Shown here in pieces: positions 24,158-33,115 of a DNA stretch of 64,000 bases (position 1 is the stretch's first letter; every line of letters begins with the position of its first letter). The stretch spans positions 1 to 64,000 of the forward strand of contig CAVVDR010000027.1 of the NCBI GenBank assembly GCA_963746955.1. The letters are read 5' to 3'. The translations under genes and the position numbers were made by a program. Origin of the DNA: DASQBT01 sp963746955. Its GTDB lineage: Bacteria > Pseudomonadota > Gammaproteobacteria > Burkholderiales > Thiobacillaceae. The notes beneath the pieces are model-generated. The model was not told the DNA's origin. It did no database searches and saw only the letters and a program-made list of their open reading frames with translations.

Positions 24158-25695
24158 TCGAAGCTGATCAGGGCTTCCCCGGTCATTTCCTGGGGCTGGG
24201 GCAGGCCCATCATTTTCAGCAGCGTAGGGCCTACATCCTCCAACGCCCCGGTTTCTGCCAAATGGGCATGGCGCCCGCCTACGTAAACCAGAGGCACCAG
24301 GTTGATGGTGTGCGCGGTGTGCGGCTGGCCGGTCTTCATATCCATCATGAATTCGGCATTGCCATGATCGGCGGTGATAAGCACTTCGCCGCCGCATCCA
24401 AGCTGAGCCTCCACCACCCTCCCCAGGCAGTGATCAATCGTTTCGACCGCGCGCATCGCGGCATGGATGTCGCCGGTGTGTCCCACCATGTCGGCATTGG
24501 CATAGTTGCAGACAATCGCATCGTACTGCCGGCTGTTGATCGCACCGACCAGCTTATCCGTCACTTCGTAGGCGCTCATTTCAGGCTTCAAATCGTATGT
24601 CGCGACATCCGGAGACGGCACCAGTATGCGGTCCTCTCCCGGATAGGAAACCTCTTCCCCGCCATTGAAAAAGAAGGTGACATGCGGATATTTTTCCGTC
24701 TCGGCAATTCGCAACTGGTGCAGGCCCAAGTTGGAAATGTATTCACCGAAGCCATTCCTGATGTGCTCATGCGGGAAGGCGACGTCGACCTGGAACTCAT
24801 CGCTGTAACCGGTAAGGGTGCAGACCGTGGCCAGCTTGGGCAGGTATTCGCGCTCGAATTCGGCAAAATCGGGTTCGATAAATGTTCTGGACAACTGCCG
24901 CGCCCGGTCGGAACGGAAATTCATGAACACCAGCACATCACCGTCTTGCATGCGGGCCGGAGTCTCGCCCTCGGGACCGACCACAGTCGCGTCGACGAAC
25001 TCATCGGTCTCGCCGCGCGCATAAGCCAAATTCAGGGCCTCCATGGCGGTCTGTGCACGATAAGGTGCAAGGCCCTGGGTCAGAAGGTCGTAGGCCTTCT
25101 TCACCCGCTGCCAGCGCCGGTCCCGATCCATGGCGTAGTAGCGACCGATAATGGAAACGACGCGACCCATCCCGGCTTCTCTGAGTTTTGCCTCCATGCG
25201 CAAGATGTAGGTTTCTGCGATCTTGGGCGGCGTGTCTCGGCCGTCTAGAAAGGCATGGATCGAAACTCGCCGCACCCCTTCCCGCTTGGCCATCTCCAGC
25301 ATCGCATGGATGTGGCGTTCGTGGCTATGCACCCCGCCATCGGAAAGCAGGCCGAGAATATGTATGGTCTTGCCGGAATCCCGGGCGGTGGCGCAGACTT
25401 GCCTCAGGGTATGATTGGTAAAGAAATGGCCGGCTTCAATGGCGTGGTCGATGCGGGTGTATTCCTGATATACCACTCGCCCCGCACCGATATTGAGGTG
25501 ACCTACTTCAGAATTACCCATCTGCCCCGAAGGCAGGCCAACTGCCGCCTCCGACGCATGAATCAGGGTATGGGGACAACTGTTCCAGATCATTTGCCAG
25601 TTGGGTTTGCTGGCTTGGGCGATGGCATTGTGGGCGCGTTCTGAGCGACAACCAAATCCATCGAGAATCAGTAAAAGTACGGGGCGTGGAGTCAT
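24154..25695 (-). CDS. gpmI: 2,3-bisphosphoglycerate-independent phosphoglycerate mutase
   Basis: A 513-residue alkaline-phosphatase-fold enzyme. The metal-binding LILDGFG, catalytic Ser in PSGQMGNSEVGHLNIGAGR, the HSHERH loop, DGRDT, RDRRW and ADHGNAE are all visible. It interconverts 3- and 2-phosphoglycerate with two Mn ions. Its start lies 54 bp from the operator in front of the divergent arsR gene, so the two promoters share one control region. Confidence 0.98.
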   Translation of the reverse strand: MTPRPVLLLILDGFGCRSERAHNAIAQASKPNWQMIWNSCPHTLIHASEAAVGLPSGQMGNSEVGHLNIGAGRVVYQEYTRIDHAIEAGHFFTNHTLRQVCATARDSGKTIHILGLLSDGGVHSHERHIHAMLEMAKREGVRRVSIHAFLDGRDTPPKIAETYILRMEAKLREAGMGRVVSIIGRYYAMDRDRRWQRVKKAYDLLTQGLAPYRAQTAMEALNLAYARGETDEFVDATVVGPEGETPARMQDGDVLVFMNFRSDRARQLSRTFIEPDFAEFEREYLPKLATVCTLTGYSDEFQVDVAFPHEHIRNGFGEYISNLGLHQLRIAETEKYPHVTFFFNGGEEVSYPGEDRILVPSPDVATYDLKPEMSAYEVTDKLVGAINSRQYDAIVCNYANADMVGHTGDIHAAMRAVETIDHCLGRVVEAQLGCGGEVLITADHGNAEFMMDMKTGQPHTAHTINLVPLVYVGGRHAHLAETGALEDVGPTLLKMMGLPQPQEMTGEALISFE

Positions 25696-25749
25696 TAGAA
25701 AATTCTTGCAGTATTTTTATTAATTTATTAATATATACAATATTCCTAA

Positions 25750-25766
25750 TCTAGACTTTGTCTAGA
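25750..25766. promoter_or_regulatory. Perfect palindrome, candidate ArsR operator
   Basis: TCTAGAC-TTT-GTCTAGA is a perfect 7+3+7 inverted repeat 22 bp before the arsR start codon, directly after an AT-rich tract (25712-25745) that offers promoter elements such as TTGCAG and TAATAT 17 bp apart. Position and symmetry fit autoregulation by the dimeric ArsR protein encoded next to it, and possibly control of gpmI on the other side. Confidence 0.65.
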
Positions 25767-25788
25767 TGCTAACCGAAAGGGAACACGC

Positions 25789-26121
25789 ATGGGAGCTCTC
25801 AACTTGGAAGACGTGGACATCATCGACAAGGACGAGCACATAGAGCAAGCTTCCCGGGCGATGAAGGCCATGTCCCACCCCCTCAGGCTGAAGATTCTTT
25901 GCATTCTGGGCGACAAGGAAGTCAGCGTGCAGGATATTGTAGAAAGCGTCGGCACTTCGCAAAGCAACATCTCCCAGCATCTGGCAATCTTGCGGGACAA
26001 GGGCGTACTCCGTACGCGCAAGGATGCCAACCGCGTATTCTACAGGGTGGGCGACACTCGCACGCTAAAATTGCTCAGCATGATGCGGGACGTATTCTGC
26101 GGTTTTACCAAGGTTGATTGA
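25789..26121 (+). CDS. ArsR-family regulator with persulfide-sensor cysteines
   Basis: A 110-residue winged-helix repressor: MSHPLRLKILCILGDKEVSV, then the recognition helix TSQSNISQHLAILRDKGVL and the wing RTRKDANRVFYRV. Cysteines sit at positions 38 (helix 2) and 104 (last helix). The 66-residue spacing and placement equal those of the BigR, SqrR and YgaV group, where the two cysteines form a tetrasulfide with reactive sulfur and release DNA. Metal-binding motifs of classic ArsR (ELCVCD) are absent. The downstream efflux, YgaP-like and rhodanese genes support a reactive-sulfur role. Confidence 0.8.
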   Translation: MGALNLEDVDIIDKDEHIEQASRAMKAMSHPLRLKILCILGDKEVSVQDIVESVGTSQSNISQHLAILRDKGVLRTRKDANRVFYRVGDTRTLKLLSMMRDVFCGFTKVD

Positions 26122-26243
26122 CCGGCCTCGCGGCGGTCTTGCTTGCCTCTACATCCCGTCAATCGGGCCGTTTTGTCGGCCCCCAGCATACGCCTCCGTG
26201 ACAAAATGACCGCTTGACGCTTCCCCCGATACTTGGGAAGCAC

Positions 26244-26273
26244 TTGAAATTAAACAATAAAATAGAATATAAT
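26244..26273 (+). promoter_or_regulatory. Sigma70-type promoter of the efflux operon
   Basis: TTGAAA (26244-26249) and TATAAT (26268-26273) are 18 bp apart, in an AT-rich stretch 50 bp before the tolC start codon. It gives the operon its own promoter in addition to read-through from arsR. No copy of the TCTAGAC palindrome is present at this site. Confidence 0.65.
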
Positions 26274-26322
26274 TGTTCTCTAATACTTTCCCCTGATACA
26301 CGGGGCGCAGGCGGAGCAATAA

Positions 26323-27714
26323 ATGCAAGGGAATCAAAGGCGCTTCCTTCGGGTGAACGCTCTGGGTTGGGCACTGGCCGCCGCTTTGAGTCAGCCGATT
26401 CACGCGGAAACGCTCGATTTCGAACAGGCCGTTGATCGAGCCCTGCTGCAGAATCCGGACATCCTTGCTGCCGATGCACGGATCCACCAAGCAGAAGCCG
26501 CTGTCAGGCAGGCTTCCGGCGCGCGTCTGCCCAAAGTCACCAGCTCGCTGAACCTGACACGCACCGACGATGCTCTCAGCGCCTTCGGACTCAAGCTGTC
26601 CCAGCGCAATGCCACGTTCAACGACTTTGGCGCCAACGAGTTCACCGGGCCGTCAGCTCTGGGCGTCGCTCCGCACAACTTGGACCATCCCGACCCGGTC
26701 AACAATTTCAATCCGCGGCTGGAACTTCAATTGCCGCTTTACACCGGCGGCATGATTGAAGGCTATGGCGAACAGGCCAGAGCCACCCTGCGGGCTGCCC
26801 AGCAAGGCGACGTCCTGGCGCGCCAACGTGTCACGCTGGACGTGCTGCGCGCGTATGAGGCTGTGCATACCGCCCGCGCCTATGTGAGAGTGTCAAAGCA
26901 AGCAGCGGAAGCTGCCGAAAGCTACGTGAAGACCATCAGCAAGCTGCTGAAGGGAGGGGTCGTCGTCAAGAGCGATTTGCTTTCTGCCCAAGTACATCTG
27001 GCTGATATCAAGGTCCAGCAAACCCAGGCGGACAATGCCGTGCTTCAGGCTCTGGATCAGTTACGTCTCCTGTTAGGCATGCCGCTTGACGCGCCACTTG
27101 ATGTCGCGGGGCAGGTCGAAGTCAAACCGCTCGAGGGAAGCGTCAAGGATTATCAGGATGAAGCGGTCAAATCGAACCCCGCACTGGCCGCGCTGCGTAA
27201 CCAGATCGAGGCGTCGCAGGCCGGCATTAAAGTGGCGCGGTCCGGCAGATATCCCCAAGTCGGCCTGCTGGCCCGGGCGGACTGGAATGACGCCAATCTG
27301 GGTCTTGATGCCCATTCCTACACCGTGGGAGGGCAACTATCGTGGCAACTGTTTGATGGCGGAGTTACCGACGGCGCTGTCGCGCGAGCCCAGGCCGGCC
27401 GGAATGAATTGGCCGCCAAGCTTCGACAGGCCGAAGGCGGAGTCAGTTATCAGATTGCTGATGCCTGGCGTAAAGCGGGGGAAGCGGAGCAAAGGGTAAG
27501 TGCCCGCGAGTTGGCGGCGAGCCAGGCCGAAGAAGCTCAGCGCATTATCAACAAGCGCTATGAAAATGGCGTGGCCACTATCGTCGAATTGCTTGGCGGC
27601 CAGGCCCAGCTCGACAAGGCGCGCGCCGATGTGGTCGCCGCGCATTATGAGCTCAAGGTTCAGCGCGCCACTGCCCGCCTGGCGGCCGGCCATCTTCAAC
27701 CCGATCAACTTTGA
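26323..27714 (+). CDS. TolC-family outer membrane efflux protein
   Basis: A 463-residue protein with signal peptide (RFLRVNALGWALAAALSQPI HA-like) and the duplicated OEP domain of TolC channels: long helices with VDRALLQNPDILAADARIHQ and VTLDVLRAYEAVHTARAYVR in the first half, NPALAALRNQIEASQAGIKV and YENGVATIVELLGGQAQLDK in the second. It forms the outer-membrane exit duct of a tripartite pump. The next two genes encode adaptor and pump. The initial ATG 26323 may be preceded by a leaderless region; ribosome-binding GGCGGAGC is near. Confidence 0.92.
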   Translation: MQGNQRRFLRVNALGWALAAALSQPIHAETLDFEQAVDRALLQNPDILAADARIHQAEAAVRQASGARLPKVTSSLNLTRTDDALSAFGLKLSQRNATFNDFGANEFTGPSALGVAPHNLDHPDPVNNFNPRLELQLPLYTGGMIEGYGEQARATLRAAQQGDVLARQRVTLDVLRAYEAVHTARAYVRVSKQAAEAAESYVKTISKLLKGGVVVKSDLLSAQVHLADIKVQQTQADNAVLQALDQLRLLLGMPLDAPLDVAGQVEVKPLEGSVKDYQDEAVKSNPALAALRNQIEASQAGIKVARSGRYPQVGLLARADWNDANLGLDAHSYTVGGQLSWQLFDGGVTDGAVARAQAGRNELAAKLRQAEGGVSYQIADAWRKAGEAEQRVSARELAASQAEEAQRIINKRYENGVATIVELLGGQAQLDKARADVVAAHYELKVQRATARLAAGHLQPDQL

Positions 27715-27725
27715 GGCTGTCGGCA

Positions 27726-28823
27726 ATGACCTCCGTACGCATCACACCCCTGCTCACGCTGGCGGCACTGGGACTGGCCCTCAGTCCGATATACGGCTGC
27801 GGCGAAAGGAAGGCCCCCAGCGAAGCTTCGTCTACGCCGCACCGCACGGTGGCGGCCGAAGTCAGCACCGTGCAGAAAACGTCTCTGACTCAGCGGGTCT
27901 TCCTGCCCGGGATAGTGGCCTCCGAGGATCAGGTCCAGGTTGCGTCCCGGTTGATGGGCTTTATCCGCGAAATCAAGGTGCAGGAAGGCCAGAACGTGAA
28001 AGCAGGTCAACTGCTCTTCATCGTCGACCCGACCGACATTCAAGGCCAGGTCAGCCAGGCGCGATCCGGTCTTGCCCAGGCAGAAGCCGCCCTGGCGGAT
28101 GCTCAATCCGATTACGATCGCTTCGGCGCCCTGTACAAGGAAGAGGCCATTCCCAAGGCTCAGTGGGACAAGGTGCGCCTGCATTACGAGATCGCCCAGC
28201 AGCAGGCGAACGCCGCGCGCGCAGGCTTGGGAACCGCATCCAGTCAGTTGCGCTATGCGTCTGTGACTTCCCCCATCGCGGGCGTGGTCACCGAGAAAAT
28301 GGCCAACGCCGGAGACTTGGCCACCCCCGGCCGTCCGGTCCTGGTCATCGAGGGCCTGAGCAAGCTCCAGGCGCGCACCAACGTCAACGACGCGATGTTC
28401 GAACAGATCAAGCCGGGAGACAAAGTCAGCATTGCGGGCGAAGGCACGGCTGCGCAGCTGGGGGGCGTTGTCGCGCAAGTGGTGCCCGCAGCGGACCCCG
28501 TCAGCCATACGCATTTGGTCAAAATCGACCTGCCCAAAGCCAGTGGCCTGCAAAGCGGCAGTTTCGTGCGGGTGGGATTTGGCGCAGGCAGCCGGGAAGG
28601 CATGCTGATTCCTGCTCGCGCCGTGGTGGAACGCGCCGGCATCACTGGCGTGTTCGTCGTCGATGCTCAGGGTATCGTCCATTTCCGAATGGTGCGCAGC
28701 GGGGCGGCCGACAGTGGCAAGGTGGAAGTTCTGGCTGGCCTTGATTTTGGCGAACGAATTGCGATCTCACGGACCGAGCAACTGGAAAACGGCGATAAGT
28801 TGGCCGGGGGCTCGCATGAGTGA
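27726..28823 (+). CDS. RND efflux periplasmic adaptor, lipoprotein
   Basis: The 365-residue protein from ATG 27726 has a lipoprotein signal (ALGLALSPIYGCGERK) with acylated Cys. Barrel-sandwich halves flank a coiled hairpin (GFIREIKVQEGQNVKAGQLL, then AEAALADAQSDYDRFGALYK), followed by a beta-barrel and a membrane-proximal domain. It links the RND pump to TolC. Its 3' end overlaps the pump gene by 8 bp, showing coupled translation. Confidence 0.92.
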   Translation: MTSVRITPLLTLAALGLALSPIYGCGERKAPSEASSTPHRTVAAEVSTVQKTSLTQRVFLPGIVASEDQVQVASRLMGFIREIKVQEGQNVKAGQLLFIVDPTDIQGQVSQARSGLAQAEAALADAQSDYDRFGALYKEEAIPKAQWDKVRLHYEIAQQQANAARAGLGTASSQLRYASVTSPIAGVVTEKMANAGDLATPGRPVLVIEGLSKLQARTNVNDAMFEQIKPGDKVSIAGEGTAAQLGGVVAQVVPAADPVSHTHLVKIDLPKASGLQSGSFVRVGFGAGSREGMLIPARAVVERAGITGVFVVDAQGIVHFRMVRSGAADSGKVEVLAGLDFGERIAISRTEQLENGDKLAGGSHE

Positions 28824-31800
28824 GCGCGAAGTTCCGCTAAACATTGCGGGCAAGCTGGCCCGCATTTTTATTGAGTCCAAGATTACCGCCATGATCATGC
28901 TGGCGGTGGCGCTTGCGGGCATGATGGCCTTGTTCGTCACCCCGCGCGAATACAACCCTCAGATCGTGGTGCCCGCGGCCAACATCATCGTCGCCAAGCC
29001 AGGCGCTTCCAGTGCCGAGATTCACAACCTGGTGGTCAAGCCTCTAGAAGCAATCATGAACGCGCAGTCCGGGGTGGATCACAGCTTTGGCTACGCGGCG
29101 CCGGATTTCGGCCTGGTGACGGTCCAGTTCAAGGTCGGCGAAGATCAGGAAAGAAGCCTGGTCAAGCTCTACAACCAGTTGATGCAGAACCTGGACCGCA
29201 TCCCGCCCGGCGCGATGCAGCCCGTTGTCAAGCCCATCAACGTGGATGACGTGCCCATCATGACGCTCGCCCTGTCCTCTGATCGGATCGATGACGTGAC
29301 CATGCGCCAGGTGGCGGAGCGCGTGCTGGAGCAACTGCGCAACGTGCCTGGCGTGTCCTTCACCCAAGTAGTAGGCGGCGCACAGCGGGCAGTCAATGTC
29401 TGGATTTCTCCCGCCAAACTGGCAGCCGCCGGCATTGCCCTCGACCAGGTGGACAAGATGCTGCGAGGCCAGAATGTATCGGTGCCGGCGGGCGATCTGG
29501 TTGGCGACAACCAGGTCCATCCGATACGGATCAACGGCTTTCTCGGCAGCGCACGCGAAGTGGGCGACATCATTGTGGGTGTGCCCAATGGCCGACCGGT
29601 CTTCCTGAAAACTGTGGCGACGATCGAGGACGGTCCGCAGGAAATCGATGAAGGCTCGCGCCTGGCGTTTGGTCCAGCGGCGGGCAAAGCGGCAACACAT
29701 CAAGGCGAGGCGTCCGCGGTGACCATCGCTCTGGCCAAGAAGGCCGGAACCAATGCCGTAGTGGTTGCCGATGCGGTATTGAAGAAATTGGATCAGCTCA
29801 AGCGCCAGGCCATTCCCGCCGACATCAGTGTGACTGTCACCCGCAACGACGGCGCCAAGGCCGATGACGCGGTCAACACTCTGGTGGAGCACTTGGGCAT
29901 CGCCATCGGTTCGGTGGTGGTGATCCTGGTGTTCTTCCTCGGTTGGCGGGAAGCGGGCATTGTCACCATGACCGTGCCGTTGATCCTGTTTGTGGTATTG
30001 ACCGTGGGACTCATCGCCGGCCAGACCATCAACCGCATCACGCTGTTTGCGCTGATTCTTTCTCTGGGCCTGCTGGTGGACGCCGCCATCGTTGTGGTGG
30101 AAAACATCCATCGCCATCTGCATCAAGGGATCGGTGACAGGGACTTCAAAGACGTGGTTATCCAGGCCACCAACGAGATTGGCAACCCGACCAATATCGC
30201 CACTATTGCGGTGATCCTGGCCTTCGTTCCCATGGCTTTCGTCAGCGGCATGATGGGCCCCTTCATGCGCCCCATCCCGTTCAACGTGCCAGTGGCGATG
30301 ATTGCGTCGCTCCTGATTGCCTACATTGTCGTGCCCTGGGCCACCAATCTATGGCTGCGGAAAAAGGCGGCGCAAAGCGAGTTGGCGCGCAAGAGAAGCC
30401 TGCTAGAAACCGGGGAGATGCAAACCGATCCGCTGCACCGAGCCTATGTGAAGGTCGTGACTCCGTTTATCGAAAGGCGCGGGCCGCGCAACCTCTTGTT
30501 CCTGCTGGTGGCCGGTCTGCTGGTGGCCGCAATGCTCATGCCTTCCTGGCAGTTCATCCGCCCCGGCGGCGTGAACGGTCCCCTCTCTGCGCTTGGGGTG
30601 GAACTGAAAATGCTGCCCAACGACAACACCAACAGTTTCCTGGTCGAAATCGACACTCCAGCGGGCAGCACGCTCGAAGAAACGGACCGCGTCAGCCGGG
30701 CGGTTGGCGAAGTGCTGGCGAAGAATCCCCACGTCACGGACTACGAAACCTTCCTTGGCATCACCGCGCCGATTGATTTTGCTGCCCTGGTGCGGGGGGA
30801 CCTCATCAAGCACGGCGACAACCTGGCGCAGATCCGGGTCAACCTGATCGACAAGCACCGGCGCGCGGAAAGCTCGCACTCAATCGTCCAAGCCTTGAAT
30901 GAAACTCTCAGACCGTTGCGCCAGGCCTACCCTGCGGCGCGCATCAAGTTGTATGAGACGCCGCCTGGCCCGCCGGTGCAGGCGCAGGTCCTGGCCGAAT
31001 TGTATGGCCCGGATTACGCCAAGTTGCGGACCACTGCACCTGAGGTCCGCCACGCTTTCGAGTCCGTCTACGGCATGATCAACGCCGACGATTCGGTGAC
31101 CGCGACCCAAAAGATCTACGCTGTCCGCGTCGACCGGGAAAAAGCGGCGCTGTCGGGGGTGGTCACTGGCCAGGTGGCCAAGTTGCTGCGCGATTATGTG
31201 TCGGGATTGTCGATCGGCGCCGTGCACGTGGACGATGCGCGCGAACCGGTCAACATTGTGGTGCGCCTGCCCAGATCAGAGCGTCAATCGCCCGAACAGT
31301 TGATGGCCATTCGCCTCACCAATATGATGGGCCAGCAGGTGCCGCTGGGCGCCATTGCCGAAGTTGATACGCTGGCCCAGGACAAGCCAATTTACAGCCG
31401 TGACCAGCACCCCATGGTGATGGTGGGTGGCGAGATGATCACCTCCAGTCCGGTGTATGCGGTGCTGGCGCTGGACAAGATGCTGGATGGCAAGTTGCTG
31501 GCCGGCGGCGCTAAATTCAAGACCGGCAATCTGGGATTCGGTGCAACGCCGGCCGACGACTTGACCAGCTACCATCTGTTATGGGGCGGCGAAATGCGCC
31601 TGACCCTGGACGTGTTCCGCGATCTCGGCTCGGCATTCATCATCGCACTTATCTTCATTTACCTGCTGCTGGTCGGCTATTACAAATCCTTCGTCCTGCC
31701 AATGATCGTGATGGGGGCGATTCCATTGACCCTGATCGGGGTGTTTCCCGGCCACTGGGCCACCGGCCAAGCCTTCACGGCCACTTCCATGATCGGCGTC

Positions 31801-32103
31801 ATTGCCCTGGCCGGCATCGTGGTGCGCAATTCCCTGCTGCTGATCGACTTCATTCTTGACTATCGCGCCCAGGGCTATGGCCTGAAGGAAGCGGTGATTG
31901 AGGCCGGTGCAGTGCGGCTGCGCCCCATCCTGCTCACCGCGCTCGCCATCATCCTGGGATCGGCGATCATGATCACCGACCCCGTGTTTGGCGGACTTGC
32001 CGTATCGCTGATTTTCGGCACCCTGGCTTCCACCGCGCTTACCCTGCTTGTGATCCCCTTGTTGTATTACCTCTGGCAGCAGCGCGGCCGCGAGCTGGCT
32101 TGA
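28816..32103 (+). CDS. RND-family efflux pump permease
   Basis: The 1095-residue protein from ATG 28816 has the RND topology: TM1 (ITAMIMLAVALAGMMALF), a large periplasmic loop, TM2-7 (around 370-590), a second loop and TM8-12 (from about 930). In TM4 the sequence is LLVDAAIVVVEN, so only the first of the two aspartates of drug-type pumps (LLVDDAIVVVEN) is present. The substrate is unknown. It is encoded with TolC and adaptor under an ArsR regulator of the persulfide-sensing type. Confidence 0.93.
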   Translation: MSEREVPLNIAGKLARIFIESKITAMIMLAVALAGMMALFVTPREYNPQIVVPAANIIVAKPGASSAEIHNLVVKPLEAIMNAQSGVDHSFGYAAPDFGLVTVQFKVGEDQERSLVKLYNQLMQNLDRIPPGAMQPVVKPINVDDVPIMTLALSSDRIDDVTMRQVAERVLEQLRNVPGVSFTQVVGGAQRAVNVWISPAKLAAAGIALDQVDKMLRGQNVSVPAGDLVGDNQVHPIRINGFLGSAREVGDIIVGVPNGRPVFLKTVATIEDGPQEIDEGSRLAFGPAAGKAATHQGEASAVTIALAKKAGTNAVVVADAVLKKLDQLKRQAIPADISVTVTRNDGAKADDAVNTLVEHLGIAIGSVVVILVFFLGWREAGIVTMTVPLILFVVLTVGLIAGQTINRITLFALILSLGLLVDAAIVVVENIHRHLHQGIGDRDFKDVVIQATNEIGNPTNIATIAVILAFVPMAFVSGMMGPFMRPIPFNVPVAMIASLLIAYIVVPWATNLWLRKKAAQSELARKRSLLETGEMQTDPLHRAYVKVVTPFIERRGPRNLLFLLVAGLLVAAMLMPSWQFIRPGGVNGPLSALGVELKMLPNDNTNSFLVEIDTPAGSTLEETDRVSRAVGEVLAKNPHVTDYETFLGITAPIDFAALVRGDLIKHGDNLAQIRVNLIDKHRRAESSHSIVQALNETLRPLRQAYPAARIKLYETPPGPPVQAQVLAELYGPDYAKLRTTAPEVRHAFESVYGMINADDSVTATQKIYAVRVDREKAALSGVVTGQVAKLLRDYVSGLSIGAVHVDDAREPVNIVVRLPRSERQSPEQLMAIRLTNMMGQQVPLGAIAEVDTLAQDKPIYSRDQHPMVMVGGEMITSSPVYAVLALDKMLDGKLLAGGAKFKTGNLGFGATPADDLTSYHLLWGGEMRLTLDVFRDLGSAFIIALIFIYLLLVGYYKSFVLPMIVMGAIPLTLIGVFPGHWATGQAFTATSMIGVIALAGIVVRNSLLLIDFILDYRAQGYGLKEAVIEAGAVRLRPILLTALAIILGSAIMITDPVFGGLAVSLIFGTLASTALTLLVIPLLYYLWQQRGRELA

Positions 32104-32159
32104 CAGGCTTCATCTCGCCCCCATTTAGTTTTTGATGTTCTTAGTTTAGGAGCGCTATC

Positions 32160-32378
32160 ATGACCGTCGAACGACTCGTTCGTATCATTGCCGGCTTTTT
32201 CATCATGCTGTCCTTGGCGCTTGCCCACGCCAGCGGTAGTGTGGACCTGGGCCATATCAGTTGGCTGTGGTTCACCGCTTTTGTCGGCTTCAATCTGTTC
32301 CAGTCGGGATTCACCCGGTTTTGCCCGATGGATATCATGTTGAAAAAAGCCGGTGTGAAGGAAGGATGCGGCCTGTAG
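32160..32378 (+). CDS. YgaP-type DUF2892 membrane protein
   Basis: A 72-residue protein with two membrane helices (IIAGFFIMLSLALAHA and WLWFTAFVGFNLFQSGF) followed by the cysteine-containing FTRFCPMDIMLKKAGVKEGC. This is the DUF2892 domain that in E. coli YgaP is fused to a rhodanese. Here the rhodanese is the next gene and its start directly follows this stop. YgaP-type proteins handle persulfide sulfur at the membrane. Confidence 0.88.
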   Translation: MTVERLVRIIAGFFIMLSLALAHASGSVDLGHISWLWFTAFVGFNLFQSGFTRFCPMDIMLKKAGVKEGCGL

Positions 32379-32798
32379 ATGACAATCTTGGAATTCGTGC
32401 AACACAACCTGATGCTGGTGGGGGTCGCCGCCGCGAGCGGCAGCATGCTGCTGTGGCAAACTTTCGGGGACCGGCTGTCCGGCTTGAACCAGGTGAGTAC
32501 AGCCGAAGCCACCCGCCTGATGAACGACGATGCGCTGATGCTGGACGTACGCGAGGACAAGGAATGGGCGGAAGGCCACATTCCCAATGCCCGACATATT
32601 CCGATGGCGCAACTGTCCAGGCGGCTGGCCGAACTGGACAAGCTCAAGGACAAGCCTATCGTGGTCAGCTGCCGCAGCGGTCACCGTTCGGCTTCGGTCT
32701 GCCGAACGTTGAAGAAAAATGGCTTCCAGAATGTGCACAACCTGGCAGGTGGCATCCTCGCCTGGGAACAGGCCGGCCTCCCGGTCACCCGGAAGTGA
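32379..32798 (+). CDS. Membrane-anchored rhodanese
   Basis: A 139-residue protein with an N-terminal hydrophobic segment (HNLMLVGVAAASGSMLLW) and one rhodanese domain (about 35-135). The active loop is CRSGHRS with the persulfide-forming Cys. It transfers sulfane sulfur to thiol acceptors. Together with the preceding DUF2892 gene it forms a split version of YgaP. Confidence 0.92.
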   Translation: MTILEFVQHNLMLVGVAAASGSMLLWQTFGDRLSGLNQVSTAEATRLMNDDALMLDVREDKEWAEGHIPNARHIPMAQLSRRLAELDKLKDKPIVVSCRSGHRSASVCRTLKKNGFQNVHNLAGGILAWEQAGLPVTRK

Positions 32799-33064
32799 GC
32801 CTTGCCGTGGCCAAGATCACCATGTACTGCACGGCAGTCTGCCCCTATTGCGTGGCGGCAGAACGGCTGCTTCATTCAAAGGGCGTAGACCAGATCGACA
32901 AGATCCGGATCGACCTGCAACCGGGACTGCGGGTTGAAATGATGGAGCGAACCGGTCGCCGCACCGTGCCGCAGATCTACATCGGCGAGCGTCATGTCGG
33001 CGGCTTTGACGACCTGTCCGCCCTCAACAGGGCCGGACAACTGGACCCGCTGCTGGCCGCTTGA
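32795..33064 (+). CDS. grxC: Dithiol glutaredoxin (GrxC-like)
   Basis: An 89-residue glutaredoxin with active site CPYC, the cis-proline loop RRTVPQIYIG and the glutathione-binding VGGFDDL. It reduces disulfides and mixed disulfides using glutathione. I chose GTG 32795, which overlaps the rhodanese stop (GTGA); GTG 32807 is the alternative. gshA and gshB, which make its cofactor, lie 4.5 kb downstream. Confidence 0.93.
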   Translation: MSLAVAKITMYCTAVCPYCVAAERLLHSKGVDQIDKIRIDLQPGLRVEMMERTGRRTVPQIYIGERHVGGFDDLSALNRAGQLDPLLAA

Positions 33065-33115
33065 ATTTGCTTCTGCTGCCCGCATCTTGCAAAGGGTTGA
33101 AGCTGGAGATGTGCC

